Positions 1 through 6,965 of a DNA stretch of 8,841 nucleotides are shown here, piece by piece (position 1 is the first letter of the stretch; each line of letters begins with the position of its first letter). The notes beneath the pieces were generated by a model, which made no database searches, was not told the origin of the DNA, and saw only the letters and a program-made list of their open reading frames with translations. The stretch comes from Acidobacteriota bacterium (GTDB taxonomy: Bacteria; Acidobacteriota; Terriglobia; Terriglobales; Acidobacteriaceae): NCBI GenBank assembly GCA_021810735.1, contig JAJZIF010000126.1, positions 1 to 8,841 on the forward strand, given 5' to 3'. The translations under genes and the position numbers were made by a program.

Positions 1-443
1 CTGCGTACCGAGAATACTTGGCGCTTGAAGCGGCCCATTCTGACATCCAGGCGAAAGTGCTCTTCATCGCCTGCGTGCAGACAGAGCCAATTGGATCTTT
101 GGTCATTTCCTCTGAAAATGCCCGTGCAGCGCGGGAGCGGGTTGTTGGCTTCGCTGCTCTCTCTGCGGTTCCAGGTGCTGGGGAATGCGCTTTGGACAAC
201 ATGGTCGTCGCGGAATCATGGCGCAAGCAGGGAATTGGGACGCGGCTATTGTCTGCCAGCCTGCTCTGGTGTCGTGCCCACTCGGGCTCAAGTATCTGGC
301 TGGAAGTACGGGCCTCCAACCGCGGCGCGATAGCGCTGTATGAACGAGCCGGGTTTTCGATTGCCGGACGCCGGCCGGGCTACTACAGCGAGCCTGTGGA
401 ACCCGCGCTCCAGATGCGGAAGCTTCTGGGCCCTGTTGCCTGA
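1..443 (+). CDS. rimI: Ribosomal-protein-alanine N-acetyltransferase RimI-like GNAT, 5' truncated
   Basis: The reading frame is open from the left edge, and no ATG precedes the recognisable domain, so the true start lies outside the window and roughly the first 15-40 residues are missing. The visible part is the GNAT fold. It has a VVGFAAL strand, then LDNMVV followed by the acetyl-CoA-binding loop R-K-Q-G-I-G. It continues with the LEVRASNRGAIALYERAGF block and the GRRPGYY segment, which are characteristic of RimI. RimI acetylates the N-terminal alanine of ribosomal protein bS18 in the cytoplasm, using acetyl-CoA. The usual RimI C-terminal EDAL-M motif reads VEPALQM here, a mild divergence. 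An acetyltransferase with another protein substrate cannot be excluded. The gene ends 96 bp before the next one, on the same strand. Confidence 0.85.
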   Translation, partial: AYREYLALEAAHSDIQAKVLFIACVQTEPIGSLVISSENARAARERVVGFAALSAVPGAGECALDNMVVAESWRKQGIGTRLLSASLLWCRAHSGSSIWLEVRASNRGAIALYERAGFSIAGRRPGYYSEPVEPALQMRKLLGPVA

Positions 444-476
444 CGCGATCAAAATTTCCCCTGTTGAAAACCCCCG

Positions 477-504
477 TTGCATTCGGGCTGACCCACGTGA
501 TACT
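477..504 (+). promoter_or_regulatory. Weak candidate promoter upstream of the DUF465 gene
   Basis: TTGCAT (477-482) and GATACT (499-504) are separated by 16 nt, in the 96-bp gap before the DUF465 gene. The -10 matches the consensus at four of six positions. This is a by-eye match and readthrough from rimI is equally possible. Confidence 0.25.
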
Positions 505-539
505 TTGACTGTCAATACGGAATTAGGAGGTGCTTCCCT

Positions 540-755
540 ATGGAAACTTCCGTCGAGGCTTCTCACTCTGGAGCCAATCCCTTGGGCCGCCTGGTCGAAG
601 AACATCGGCAATACTCCCGCAAATTGGAAGCAATACTAGCCCATCCCTATCTGAGCGAAAGCGAGCAGATAGAGGCCGCGCGATTGAAAAAGCTGAAATT
701 GAAGCTGAAAGATGAGATGGAGGGGTACGCGCGTCTCTCACGATCGACCTCGTGA
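540..755 (+). CDS. Small DUF465 (YdcH-like) helical protein
   Basis: This 71-residue protein looks like the DUF465/YdcH family. It has an acidic-basic helical hairpin with the pattern L-V-E-E-H-R-Q-Y at about residues 18-25 and the family-typical C-terminal block LKKLKLKLKDEM at about 50-61. Length fits the family (about 70-80 residues). The start is well fixed by a strong Shine-Dalgarno, AGGAGGT at 525-531, eight nt before the ATG. There is no signal peptide or membrane segment. The molecular function of the family is not known to me beyond small, probably coiled-coil cytoplasmic proteins. It sits between rimI and psd with gaps of 96 and 94 bp, so operon membership is uncertain. Confidence 0.8.
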   Translation: METSVEASHSGANPLGRLVEEHRQYSRKLEAILAHPYLSESEQIEAARLKKLKLKLKDEMEGYARLSRSTS

Positions 756-831
756 TTGCCTGAATGGATCGCGGAAAGCGCCGCAGTGGAAGTTGCGGAA
801 GTCTGCCCGCTAGGATTGTCGCGGCGAACCG

Positions 832-837
832 TATAAT
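832..837 (+). promoter_or_regulatory. TATAAT -10 element just upstream of psd
   Basis: A perfect TATAAT ends 12 nt before the psd ATG. Initiation 6-8 nt downstream (about 843-845) would leave a 5' leader of only about five to seven nt. No Shine-Dalgarno is visible before the ATG, which agrees with leaderless or near-leaderless translation. No good -35 hexamer is seen at the expected distance, so the promoter call rests on the -10 alone. Confidence 0.45.
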
Positions 838-849
838 CTGTTCTACGAA

Positions 850-1545
850 ATGGTTCGCGACGGATATTCTTACGGATCGGTTTTTGGAGCGGTTGGTGTC
901 CTGGTCTGGGTCGCCACGCATTCGATGTTGCTCACAGCAATTCCAATCCTTCTGGCTGCGTTTTTCCTGTGGTTTTTCCGCGATCCTCACCGCGACATAC
1001 CGGAAGCTCCTGGCCTGATCGTCTCCCCAGCCGACGGCAAAGTTACAGCCATTGAAACCGTCCAAACGGCAGCCGGCCCGCAGCGACGCATCAGCATTTT
1101 CCTGAATGTCTTCAATGTCCACGTGAATCGTGCTCCCATCGCCGGAAATATCCAGCACATCGCCTATCAAAAAGGCAAATTTCTAAACGCGATGAATCCG
1201 GACTCGGCCACGCAGAATGAACGTAACTACGTGGAAGTCGCCGGTGAGTTGTGTACCGTGGCCTTTACCCAGATTGCCGGCCTACTGGCGCGCCGCATTG
1301 TGTTTCAAAAGCAGCTCGGCGATTGGGTGCATCGCGGTGAGCGTGTGGGACTCATTAAATTCGGCTCCCGCGTCGATGTCGTGTTTCCTCTTTCCTGCGA
1401 GCTTCAGGTCGGCATCGGCCACCAGGTTCGAGGAGGCGCATCCATCCTCGCCATCATGCCATCCAGCGACGTGGAGGAAGAGTTGATGGCAGTTGTGTCC
1501 TCCGAGGCATCTCCGTTCGGTTTGGTGTCGGAGCCCGTGCGATGA
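850..1545 (+). CDS. psd: Phosphatidylserine decarboxylase proenzyme (short, archaeal-type)
   Basis: This 231-residue enzyme converts phosphatidylserine to phosphatidylethanolamine at the membrane. An N-terminal hydrophobic stretch (about residues 8-43) is followed by FFRDPHR (42-48), SPADGKV (59-65), [11 protein letters not shown] (84-94), GKFLNA and NERN (123-126), then [10 protein letters not shown] (141-150). The self-cleavage site is the G172-S173 pair in KFGSRVDV. Ser173 becomes the pyruvoyl group of the alpha chain, leaving a beta chain of about 172 residues and an alpha chain of about 59. The G-S-R motif and short length place it in the asymmetric subfamily rather than the E. coli LGST type. 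There is no Shine-Dalgarno before the start, and a TATAAT lies 12 nt upstream. The stop overlaps the pssA start by four bases (ATGA), implying translational coupling. Confidence 0.95.
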   Translation: MVRDGYSYGSVFGAVGVLVWVATHSMLLTAIPILLAAFFLWFFRDPHRDIPEAPGLIVSPADGKVTAIETVQTAAGPQRRISIFLNVFNVHVNRAPIAGNIQHIAYQKGKFLNAMNPDSATQNERNYVEVAGELCTVAFTQIAGLLARRIVFQKQLGDWVHRGERVGLIKFGSRVDVVFPLSCELQVGIGHQVRGGASILAIMPSSDVEEELMAVVSSEASPFGLVSEPVR

Positions 1546-2408
1546 GTGAGCCTCGTGGCCGCAAGCAGAGACCGGCGCGACGCGGCATGTATATTCTGCC
1601 TTCGTTGTTCACGGCCGGTACCATCGCCGCGGGGTTCTATGCGATCGTGCAGAGCTTGCAAGGTTCTCCCCTCGAACCGCATCACTTCGACAATGCCGCT
1701 CTTGTAATCGGTCTGGCCATACCGTTCGATGGGTTGGACGGCCGCATTGCCAGAATGACGAATACCGCGAGCGATTTTGGCCGGGAACTGGACTCTCTGG
1801 CCGATGTGATTACCTTTGGCGTTGCCCCCAGCATTCTCGCCTACACCTGGGGCTTTCGCATGTTGCCGCCGACGATGGACCCCGTGCTGCGCCATCAATT
1901 GATGCAGATCGGCGCCGTCGTCTGCTTTCTGTTCTTGATCTGCGGCGCCTGTCGCCTGGCCCGCTTCAATACCAGCGCCGATGCGCAGCCGAAAAATCCA
2001 GGGCGTCCGGATCGAAAATATTTCGTGGGCATGCCGATCCCCGCCGCCGCCGGCGTGATCGCCGCCTGCGTTCATTATTTTCTGGGTACGCCGGTGTTCA
2101 GCGGTACGGTCGCCATCGTCTGGATTGTTCTGATCGGGCTGGTCGGTTTTCTCATGGTCAGTACGTGGCGTTTCTGGAGTGGCAAGGAAATCACTCTCAC
2201 CGGTCGCCATCCATTTCAACTATTGGTCCTGATTGGGGCGGTTGTTTCGGTACTCCTGCTCTTTTCCCAGGTTTTGCTCTTTATGATTGCGATGGGCTAT
2301 ATGTTCTCCGGACTGCTGGCCCGGGCGGCATACTCCTGGTCGCTTCGGCGTCGCCGCACCAGGAAGCCGGATGGCACCATGTCCGGTCCTTCGGCACATA
2401 AAGCGTAG
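1542..2408 (+). CDS. pssA: CDP-diacylglycerol--serine O-phosphatidyltransferase
   Basis: This 288-residue integral membrane enzyme joins CDP-diacylglycerol and L-serine to give phosphatidylserine, the substrate of the Psd encoded just upstream. The full CDP-alcohol phosphatidyltransferase signature is present with correct spacing: D63, D66, G67, A70, R71, G80, D84, D88. The catalytic and metal-binding aspartates are all intact. Hydrophobic segments follow at roughly residues 18-39, 50-62, 120-140, 160-180, 190-210 and 225-258, and the C-terminus is a basic cytoplasmic tail rich in Arg. The short basic N-terminus before the first membrane segment and the ATGA overlap with psd support the chosen start. 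A weak CGGAG lies within the end of psd. The annotation as PssA rather than PgsA rests on the adjacent psd and the [10 protein letters not shown] version of the motif. Confidence 0.94.
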   Translation: MSEPRGRKQRPARRGMYILPSLFTAGTIAAGFYAIVQSLQGSPLEPHHFDNAALVIGLAIPFDGLDGRIARMTNTASDFGRELDSLADVITFGVAPSILAYTWGFRMLPPTMDPVLRHQLMQIGAVVCFLFLICGACRLARFNTSADAQPKNPGRPDRKYFVGMPIPAAAGVIAACVHYFLGTPVFSGTVAIVWIVLIGLVGFLMVSTWRFWSGKEITLTGRHPFQLLVLIGAVVSVLLLFSQVLLFMIAMGYMFSGLLARAAYSWSLRRRRTRKPDGTMSGPSAHKA

Positions 2409-2460
2409 TCTGCTTCGATGCGCGCGGAAAAGCTTCAGGGATGAAACAGGCAGAGGTTCC

Positions 2461-3594
2461 ATGTCAGAAAAATCGTTAAGAATTGCGTTGGTGGGCGCCG
2501 GCACCTTGCTCGGCAAGGCTCTCAGCGATGAGTTGGCAGTATCCGCCTTCGCCTCCGCGGACCTCCGCTTGCTCGACGATGAAGATGGCCAGGGAAAACT
2601 GGCAGCGGTCGACGATGAGATGACGTTGATTCAGCGAATCGAATCAGATTCCTTCGAAGGTTGCGACTTCACTTTTTTTGCAGGCGATCCAGCTCTCACG
2701 AAAAAATATGCGCGGCAGGCTTTGCAGGCCGGGTCTTGCCTTGTCGATTTAAGTGGGGAACTGGAGAAGTCCCCCGGAATGCTGGTGCGCGCACCGTGGG
2801 TTGCCGAGCGGCCTGCCTCCGACGCGTCGCCAAAACATGTGGCGCCAAAGTTGCCGGCACCCGACCTGCATACGCGAGCCGTAGTTTCCGCTCATCCGGT
2901 AGCGGTGTTGCTGGCGATGCTGGCCGCGCGCAGCCAGCGGGTTGCCCCCTTACACGGTATTTGGGCGACCCTGCTGCAACCGGCCTCTGAGTATGGCCAT
3001 GCCGCGCTGGAGGAATTGCATCAACAAACCGCCAACCTGCTGTCGTTCCAACCGTTGCCGACCGAAGTGTTTGGCGGGCAGACCGCTTTTACGCTGGCGG
3101 TTTCGTTCGGTGTCGCGGGGCAAGCTGTTCTGGCCAGCGCCGCCGGCAAGATCCGGCGCCACTATGCGAAGATCGCTCTTGTCCCCGCGTCATCACTCGC
3201 GTTGCAGGTCATCCAGGTCCCGGTTTTTCATGGATATGCACTGTCGGTTGCGGTCGAATTTTCGCATCCTGTCGCGGCCACGGCGCTGGCGGAGGCGCTG
3301 GCTGGTTCACACGTCCATATTGTCGCCGATGCCAGCGCATTTCCGGGGAACGTACAGGCTGTCGAAGAGGAGGAAGCGCAGATCCTAGTGCAACCCGTGT
3401 TCGAGCTTGCGGAAGAGTCCGGTGTTTCTCCCAAGACAACCGTGAAAAGCGCGGCTAAGCCAGAACCGGCAGCGCAGCAGACAAGCCGGTTCTGGCTGTG
3501 GATTGTCGCCGACAACCTGAAGTTCGCCGCCCGCAATGCCGTTGCGTGCGCCATTGAATTGAATCGCCTCCGCCCTCGCGGAAAGGTCCAGTAA
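2461..3594 (+). CDS. Aspartate-semialdehyde-dehydrogenase-like protein, probably catalytically inactive
   Basis: This 377-residue protein has the Asd architecture. An N-terminal Rossmann domain carries RIALVGAGTLLGKAL (about 7-21). A dimerization domain contains the QVPVFHGYALSVAVEF segment (about 252-267) and ends with the family-typical WLWIVADNLKFAARNA (345-360). Three residues needed by true Asd seem to be gone. The Asn-Cys nucleophile region reads SAHPVAV (143-149) with no Cys. The active-site His of the R-V-P-V-x-x-G-H motif is Tyr259. Its substrate-binding Arg is Gln252. This resembles the USG-1-like non-catalytic Asd homologues. The region between the domains (about 105-135) is Pro/Ala-rich. 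I chose ATG 2461 because the Rossmann fold begins at residue 7 and AGAGG lies just upstream; the longer in-frame extension only overlaps pssA. The gap to pssA is 52 bp. Role unknown. Confidence 0.8.
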   Translation: MSEKSLRIALVGAGTLLGKALSDELAVSAFASADLRLLDDEDGQGKLAAVDDEMTLIQRIESDSFEGCDFTFFAGDPALTKKYARQALQAGSCLVDLSGELEKSPGMLVRAPWVAERPASDASPKHVAPKLPAPDLHTRAVVSAHPVAVLLAMLAARSQRVAPLHGIWATLLQPASEYGHAALEELHQQTANLLSFQPLPTEVFGGQTAFTLAVSFGVAGQAVLASAAGKIRRHYAKIALVPASSLALQVIQVPVFHGYALSVAVEFSHPVAATALAEALAGSHVHIVADASAFPGNVQAVEEEEAQILVQPVFELAEESGVSPKTTVKSAAKPEPAAQQTSRFWLWIVADNLKFAARNAVACAIELNRLRPRGKVQ

Positions 3595-3622
3595 CGGAAT
3601 AGTCCAACCCAGGAGCCGCTCC

Positions 3623-4999
3623 ATGCACCGGATTCACTGTCACAGATGTAGCGCTCGGAATCGCCTCTCCGCCGATTCTTCCGCGGCCGTTCTTTTGTTG
3701 CCTCTGCTCCTGCTGCTGACCGTGGCCTGCTCCGCGCAATCAATTCTTTCCCAGCCTGCGTTGCCGGCAGGTTTGCCGGATGTTCTTGCCAGGAGCAACG
3801 GGTCCAAGATCACCACGCCAGCGCAATGGCAGGCGCATCGAGCGCAACTCCTGAAGCTGTTTACGGAACAGGAATACGGCGTTGCGCCGCCCCGTCCCAA
3901 GAACATGCGCTTTGTGGTCGTCGATGATACCCGCAACGCGCTGAGTGGGACCGCGACCCGCAAGCAGGTGACGATCCTGCTGGACGGAACTTCCAGCGGG
4001 CCGAAACTTCATCTTCTGCTGTACATTCCAAATCGGGCACATCGCCCCCCGGTTTTTATGGGCCTCAATTTTTGGGGAAATGAAACCGTCAATGCCGATC
4101 CTGGGATACTGATTTCTACGAGTTGGACGGAGGTCACAGAAAAGCACCCCAATGAGCCCTACACTGCGCCCTGTGTCAAGAACCATCGCGCCACGGCTGC
4201 CTGTCGAGGCATCGCCTCCGACAAATGGCCCATTGAAACCATGTTGAAGCGCGGCTACGCGGTAGCGACGGTATACCGAGCCGATGTCGATCCCGACTAT
4301 ATTGGCAGCTATCGCGACAGTTTGAAAGCCTATTATCCGCAGTTGCAGGGAAGAGGCGATAACTTCTCGACTATTGGCGCGTGGGCCTGGGCGCTGCGCC
4401 GCATGATGGATTATCTGGAGACGGATCATGATGTGGATGCGTCGAGAGTGGCCGTCTTCGGCTGGTCTCGCCTGGGCAAAGCGGCTCTGTGGGCGGCTGC
4501 AACGGACCCGCGATTTGCCATGGCGATCAGCGACGATTCCGGCGCGGGCGGCGTGCGGTTATTTCACCGTCCGGGCGGCGAGACGATCCGCGATCTGAAC
4601 ACGCACTTTCCCTATTGGTTCTGCAATAACTTCAAACAATATAACGGTCGGGACAGCACGCTGCCCTTCGACCAGCACATGATGATTGCCTTGATCGCTC
4701 CGCGTCCTCTGTATATCGCCAGCGCCATCGACGATCACTGGGCTGACCCCGAAGGAGAGTTCCTCTCCGGTGTTGCCGTCACCCCTGTCTACAAACTTCT
4801 TGGAACCGATGGCTTGCCGACGACACAGTGGCCGCCTGTGAATCATCCGGTCATGGGACAGATCGGCTACCATGTTCGTACTGGAGGCCATAACATTACG
4901 TTCTACGATTGGCAACAGTACTTGAACTTTGCCGACATGCACCTGAAGAAAGCCGCAATGGGGAAAACGGATCCAGCACCAAAAACAACTCAGCAATGA
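3623..4999 (+). CDS. Exported CE15-family glucuronoyl esterase-like alpha/beta hydrolase
   Basis: This 458-residue protein resembles bacterial carbohydrate esterase family 15, which cleaves ester bonds between lignin alcohols and the 4-O-methyl-glucuronoyl side chains of xylan. The nucleophile elbow is GWSRLGK (280-286) with Ser282. The oxyanion and acid region is SDDSGAGG (303-310). APRPLYIAS leads to DDHWADPEGEFL (370-381), and the catalytic His is H423 in GGHNIT. Spacing from Ser282 suggests D305 and D371 as the two candidate acids, the dual positions known in bacterial CE15. The N-terminus has a long basic n-region and a Leu-rich core (about 22-33). LTVAC|S (Cys36) could be a lipobox, although a signal-peptidase-I site near residue 39 is also possible. 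AGGAG at 3611-3615 fixes the start. The gene begins 28 bp after the Asd-like gene. Another polysaccharide esterase is the main alternative. Confidence 0.82.
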   Translation: MHRIHCHRCSARNRLSADSSAAVLLLPLLLLLTVACSAQSILSQPALPAGLPDVLARSNGSKITTPAQWQAHRAQLLKLFTEQEYGVAPPRPKNMRFVVVDDTRNALSGTATRKQVTILLDGTSSGPKLHLLLYIPNRAHRPPVFMGLNFWGNETVNADPGILISTSWTEVTEKHPNEPYTAPCVKNHRATAACRGIASDKWPIETMLKRGYAVATVYRADVDPDYIGSYRDSLKAYYPQLQGRGDNFSTIGAWAWALRRMMDYLETDHDVDASRVAVFGWSRLGKAALWAAATDPRFAMAISDDSGAGGVRLFHRPGGETIRDLNTHFPYWFCNNFKQYNGRDSTLPFDQHMMIALIAPRPLYIASAIDDHWADPEGEFLSGVAVTPVYKLLGTDGLPTTQWPPVNHPVMGQIGYHVRTGGHNITFYDWQQYLNFADMHLKKAAMGKTDPAPKTTQQ

Positions 5000-5097
5000 A
5001 GCGAACGCGTTTCTGCAATCCGTCAGGCAAAGGAAGCCGGACAATCCATCGCGCCGAGATGGAATCTGAATCACGATCTTAAGTGTGAAGGAGCAAC

Positions 5098-6717
5098 ATG
5101 CAAACACCGAGAAGAGACGTACTGAAGCTTGCGGGAGGCGGGATCGCCGCCTCTTTGATGACCGCGCCTGCCTTGTTTGCGGCCAATCCATCCGATGTGT
5201 CCGGGGCCGGACGGAACGGCAAGGGTACCTATGACGTGCGGGGATACGGCGCGGTTGGCGACGGAACCACGATCGATACGCCTGCGATCAACAAAGCGAT
5301 CGCCGCCGCCGCTTCTTCCGGGGGCGGGACGGTTCTGTTTCCGGCGGGCACCTATGCCTGTTACTCCATCCATTTGCAAAGCCATGTCACGCTGTTTCTC
5401 GAGCAAGGAGCCGTCATTCTCGCAGCGCCCGCGCCTGCGGAGGGAAGTTCCGGCGGCTACGATGAGCCCGAGCCCAATGAAACATGGCACATGTATCAGG
5501 ACTACGGCCACAACCACTGGCACAACAGCCTGATCTGGGGCGAAGGGCTGAACGACATCTCTATCTGCGGGCCTGGTCGCATCTGGGGACGCGGCTTGAG
5601 CCGCGGTAACGGACCGGAATCTCACAATCCGGCAGATAGACGCACCAGCGGCGTCGGCAACAAATCCATCTCGCTCAAGAACTGCCACAACGTCGTGCTC
5701 AAGGACTTCCAGATACTTCAGGGCGGCTGGTTCGGCATTCTGGTAACCGGAGTCGACAATCTGACCATCGACAATCTGACCATCGATACCAATCGCGATG
5801 GCATGGACATCGATTGCTGCCGCAATGTTCGCGTATCGAATTGCACTGTCAATTCCCCCTGGGACGATGCCATAGTTCCGAAGAGTTCATTTGCGCTGGG
5901 CTATGCGCGTCCCACGGAAAATGTCACCATCTCGAACTGCTATGTGACTGGCGCGTATGAATTGGGAACTCTGCTGGACGGAACGCTCAAGAAATTTCCG
6001 GATGGGACCCATGTCTCCCGCACCGGACGCATCAAGATGGGGACGGAATCGAACGGCGGCTTCAAGAATATTGCCATTTCAAACTGTCTTTTCGAAGGCT
6101 GCCATGGTTTGGCTCTCGAAACCGTCGATGGAGCGCTGCTGGAGGATATCGCCATCACCAACATCACCATGCGCGATATTGTGAGCGCTCCCATTTTCTT
6201 CAGGCTGGGCGCCAGAATGCGCGGTCCCGCAAACGGTTCCGTCGGCCAGCTGCGCCGAGTCCTTATCGGCAACATTGTCGCGTCGAATGTGAACCCACGG
6301 CAATGCTCCATCCTCAGCGGGATTCCCGGCCACAGGATTCAAGATGTCCAGATCGGCGATGTCTATATCCAGCATCAGGGCGGTGGAACGCGCGAGCAGG
6401 CCGCCTTGCGTCTTCCGGAAATGGAAAATGGATACCCGGAGCCGACCATGTTCGGAATCTCGCCGGCGCAGGGATTCTATCTTCGCCATGTTCAAAACAT
6501 CGACATGAGCCACGTTGAAATCGCTTCGCTCACTTCGGATGACCGCCCCGATTTCGCTCTGGAGAATGTCAGCGGTGCGGAGTTTCTGCGGATCAGAACC
6601 CAGAAAGTGCAGGGTGTTCCCACCTTTTATCTGCAGAATGTGGACAATTTCAGTTGCTCGCTCAGCCGGGGAATTCCAGACACGACCTTGGACCACGTCA
6701 CAGAGAAGACACTATAG
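5098..6717 (+). CDS. Tat-exported GH28 polygalacturonase-like right-handed beta-helix protein
   Basis: This 539-residue protein starts with a Tat-type signal (T-P-R-R-D-V-L-K-L at 3-11, hydrophobic core, ALFAA near 25-29), so it is probably folded with its partner before export. The mature part opens with YDVRGYGAVGDGTTIDTPAINKAI, the usual pectate-lyase-superfamily N-cap, followed by beta-helix rungs. GH28 landmarks are NRDGMDID (232-239), PWDDAIVPKSS (254-264; D256 and D257) and GRIKMGTES (310-318). They supply the three acidic residues and the substrate-binding RIK. The usual G-H-G between them is replaced by YELGTLLDGT (287-296), so the conserved His is absent at that place. This suggests a divergent subfamily of unknown pectic substrate. 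AAGGAG at 5088-5093 lies four nt before the ATG. The 98-bp gap from the CE15 gene has no clear terminator, so co-transcription is plausible. Confidence 0.85.
   Translation: MQTPRRDVLKLAGGGIAASLMTAPALFAANPSDVSGAGRNGKGTYDVRGYGAVGDGTTIDTPAINKAIAAAASSGGGTVLFPAGTYACYSIHLQSHVTLFLEQGAVILAAPAPAEGSSGGYDEPEPNETWHMYQDYGHNHWHNSLIWGEGLNDISICGPGRIWGRGLSRGNGPESHNPADRRTSGVGNKSISLKNCHNVVLKDFQILQGGWFGILVTGVDNLTIDNLTIDTNRDGMDIDCCRNVRVSNCTVNSPWDDAIVPKSSFALGYARPTENVTISNCYVTGAYELGTLLDGTLKKFPDGTHVSRTGRIKMGTESNGGFKNIAISNCLFEGCHGLALETVDGALLEDIAITNITMRDIVSAPIFFRLGARMRGPANGSVGQLRRVLIGNIVASNVNPRQCSILSGIPGHRIQDVQIGDVYIQHQGGGTREQAALRLPEMENGYPEPTMFGISPAQGFYLRHVQNIDMSHVEIASLTSDDRPDFALENVSGAEFLRIRTQKVQGVPTFYLQNVDNFSCSLSRGIPDTTLDHVTEKTL
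5761..5790 (+). repeat. Two tandem 15-bp units inside the GH28 gene
   Basis: CTGACCATCGACAAT is followed directly by CTGACCATCGATACC, two substitutions-and-ending variants of one unit, both encoding LTID plus a following residue. It marks consecutive beta-helix rungs just before the catalytic NRDG segment and preserves frame. It probably reflects either a local duplication or convergent rung composition. Confidence 0.6.
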
Positions 6718-6749
6718 CCTTCTGCGGGCGTGACATCCGAGGCGGCAAA

Positions 6750-6772
6750 GGGGGGGCACTCGCCCCTCCCCC
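6750..6772 (+). terminator. GC-only hairpin after the GH28 gene, possible terminator
   Basis: Seven G (6750-6756) can pair with the C-rich run at 6766-6772 (one G-U pair), leaving a nine-nt loop. It lies 33 bp after the GH28 stop. The following bases are AAATTCCTCTT rather than a T-run, so it is a poor fit to an intrinsic terminator and may only stabilise the 3' end. Confidence 0.35.
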
Positions 6773-6783
6773 AAATTCCTCTC

Positions 6784-6813
6784 TTGACGCGCGATTCGAT
6801 CAACACATACAAT
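6784..6813 (+). promoter_or_regulatory. Sigma-70-type promoter of the Cys leader and siroheme reductase
   Basis: TTGACG (6784-6789) and TACAAT (6808-6813) are separated by 18 nt; each matches the consensus at five of six positions. Initiation six to eight nt after the -10 places the 5' end near 6819-6821, only about four to six nt before the leader-peptide ATG at 6825. Confidence 0.7.
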
Positions 6814-6824
6814 AGACCACAGTT

Positions 6825-6911
6825 ATGAACCTGCCTGCCTCCACGAAGTGTTGTATGTGCTGCATGTGTACCATGCGGGCACATTCGCGCATCTTCTGGA
6901 GGGTTGGGTAG
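6825..6911 (+). CDS. 28-residue Cys/Met-rich leader peptide (putative attenuator peptide)
   Basis: This short ORF starts MNLPASTK, then carries CCMCCMC (residues 9-15), followed by T-M-R, and ends WRVG and TAG. Five of seven consecutive codons are Cys and the other two are Met; a further Met is residue 17. An in-frame TAG at 6813-6815 and the absence of another start codon fix ATG 6825. No Shine-Dalgarno is present and the predicted transcript start is only a few nt upstream, so translation is probably leaderless. The peptide has no export signal and is most likely a sensor by its translation, with ribosomes slowing at Cys codons when Cys-tRNA is scarce. The downstream reductase makes sulfide for cysteine synthesis, which fits. 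An alternative is that the thiol/thioether-rich peptide binds a metal such as copper. I do not recognise a named family. Confidence 0.75.
   Translation: MNLPASTKCCMCCMCTMRAHSRIFWRVG
6855..6884 (+). promoter_or_regulatory. RNA hairpin covering the Cys codons (pause-hairpin candidate)
   Basis: ATGTGC (6855-6860) pairs with GCACAT (6879-6884), and inside it GCATG (6862-6866) pairs with CATGC (6872-6876) around a five-nt loop. T6861 can wobble with G6877, leaving one bulged base. The 5' arm is made of the Met11-Cys12-Cys13-Met14 codons, so a translating ribosome must open it. A competing hairpin ATGCG/CGCAT (6873-6877 with 6888-6892) could form if a ribosome stalls on the Cys run. Folding energy not computed. 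Confidence 0.55.
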
Positions 6912-6965
6912 AGTCAAAAGCTGAAAAAGCTTGCAGTAACCCAAATCAAAAGCCCACCGCGGAAG
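6893..6965 (+). promoter_or_regulatory. Predicted antiterminator pairing between leader-ORF end and terminator 5' arm
   Basis: The strand 6893-6909 (CTTCTGGAGGGTTGGGT, the last codons through the first base of the leader stop) can pair with 6952-6965 (GCCCACCGCGGAAG). CTTCTG pairs with CGGAAG, and after a small internal loop GGT-bulge-GGGT pairs with GCCCACC. The second strand contains the whole 5' side of the terminator core, so the two structures exclude each other. A ribosome that reaches the leader stop would cover 6893-6909 and leave the terminator free; one stalled upstream on Cys codons would leave 6893-6909 available. TTGGGT (6904-6909) can also pair perfectly with ACCCAA (6939-6944), a possible competitor. 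A small hairpin at 6918-6932 lies between them. Pairing is by eye. Confidence 0.5.

Noticed and set aside
18..20. TTG as the true start of the rimI-like gene
   Set aside because: The frame stays open to the left edge and the GNAT N-terminus is incomplete, so the start is outside the window.
1404..2219. 271-codon open frame on the - strand opposite pssA
   Set aside because: The + strand frame carries the full CDP-alcohol phosphatidyltransferase signature; the antisense product is low-complexity, Gly/Ala/His/Arg-rich.
2287..2460. Upstream extension of the Asd-like protein into pssA
   Set aside because: The extension is the out-of-frame reading of pssA; the Rossmann motif starts right after ATG 2461, which has a ribosome site.
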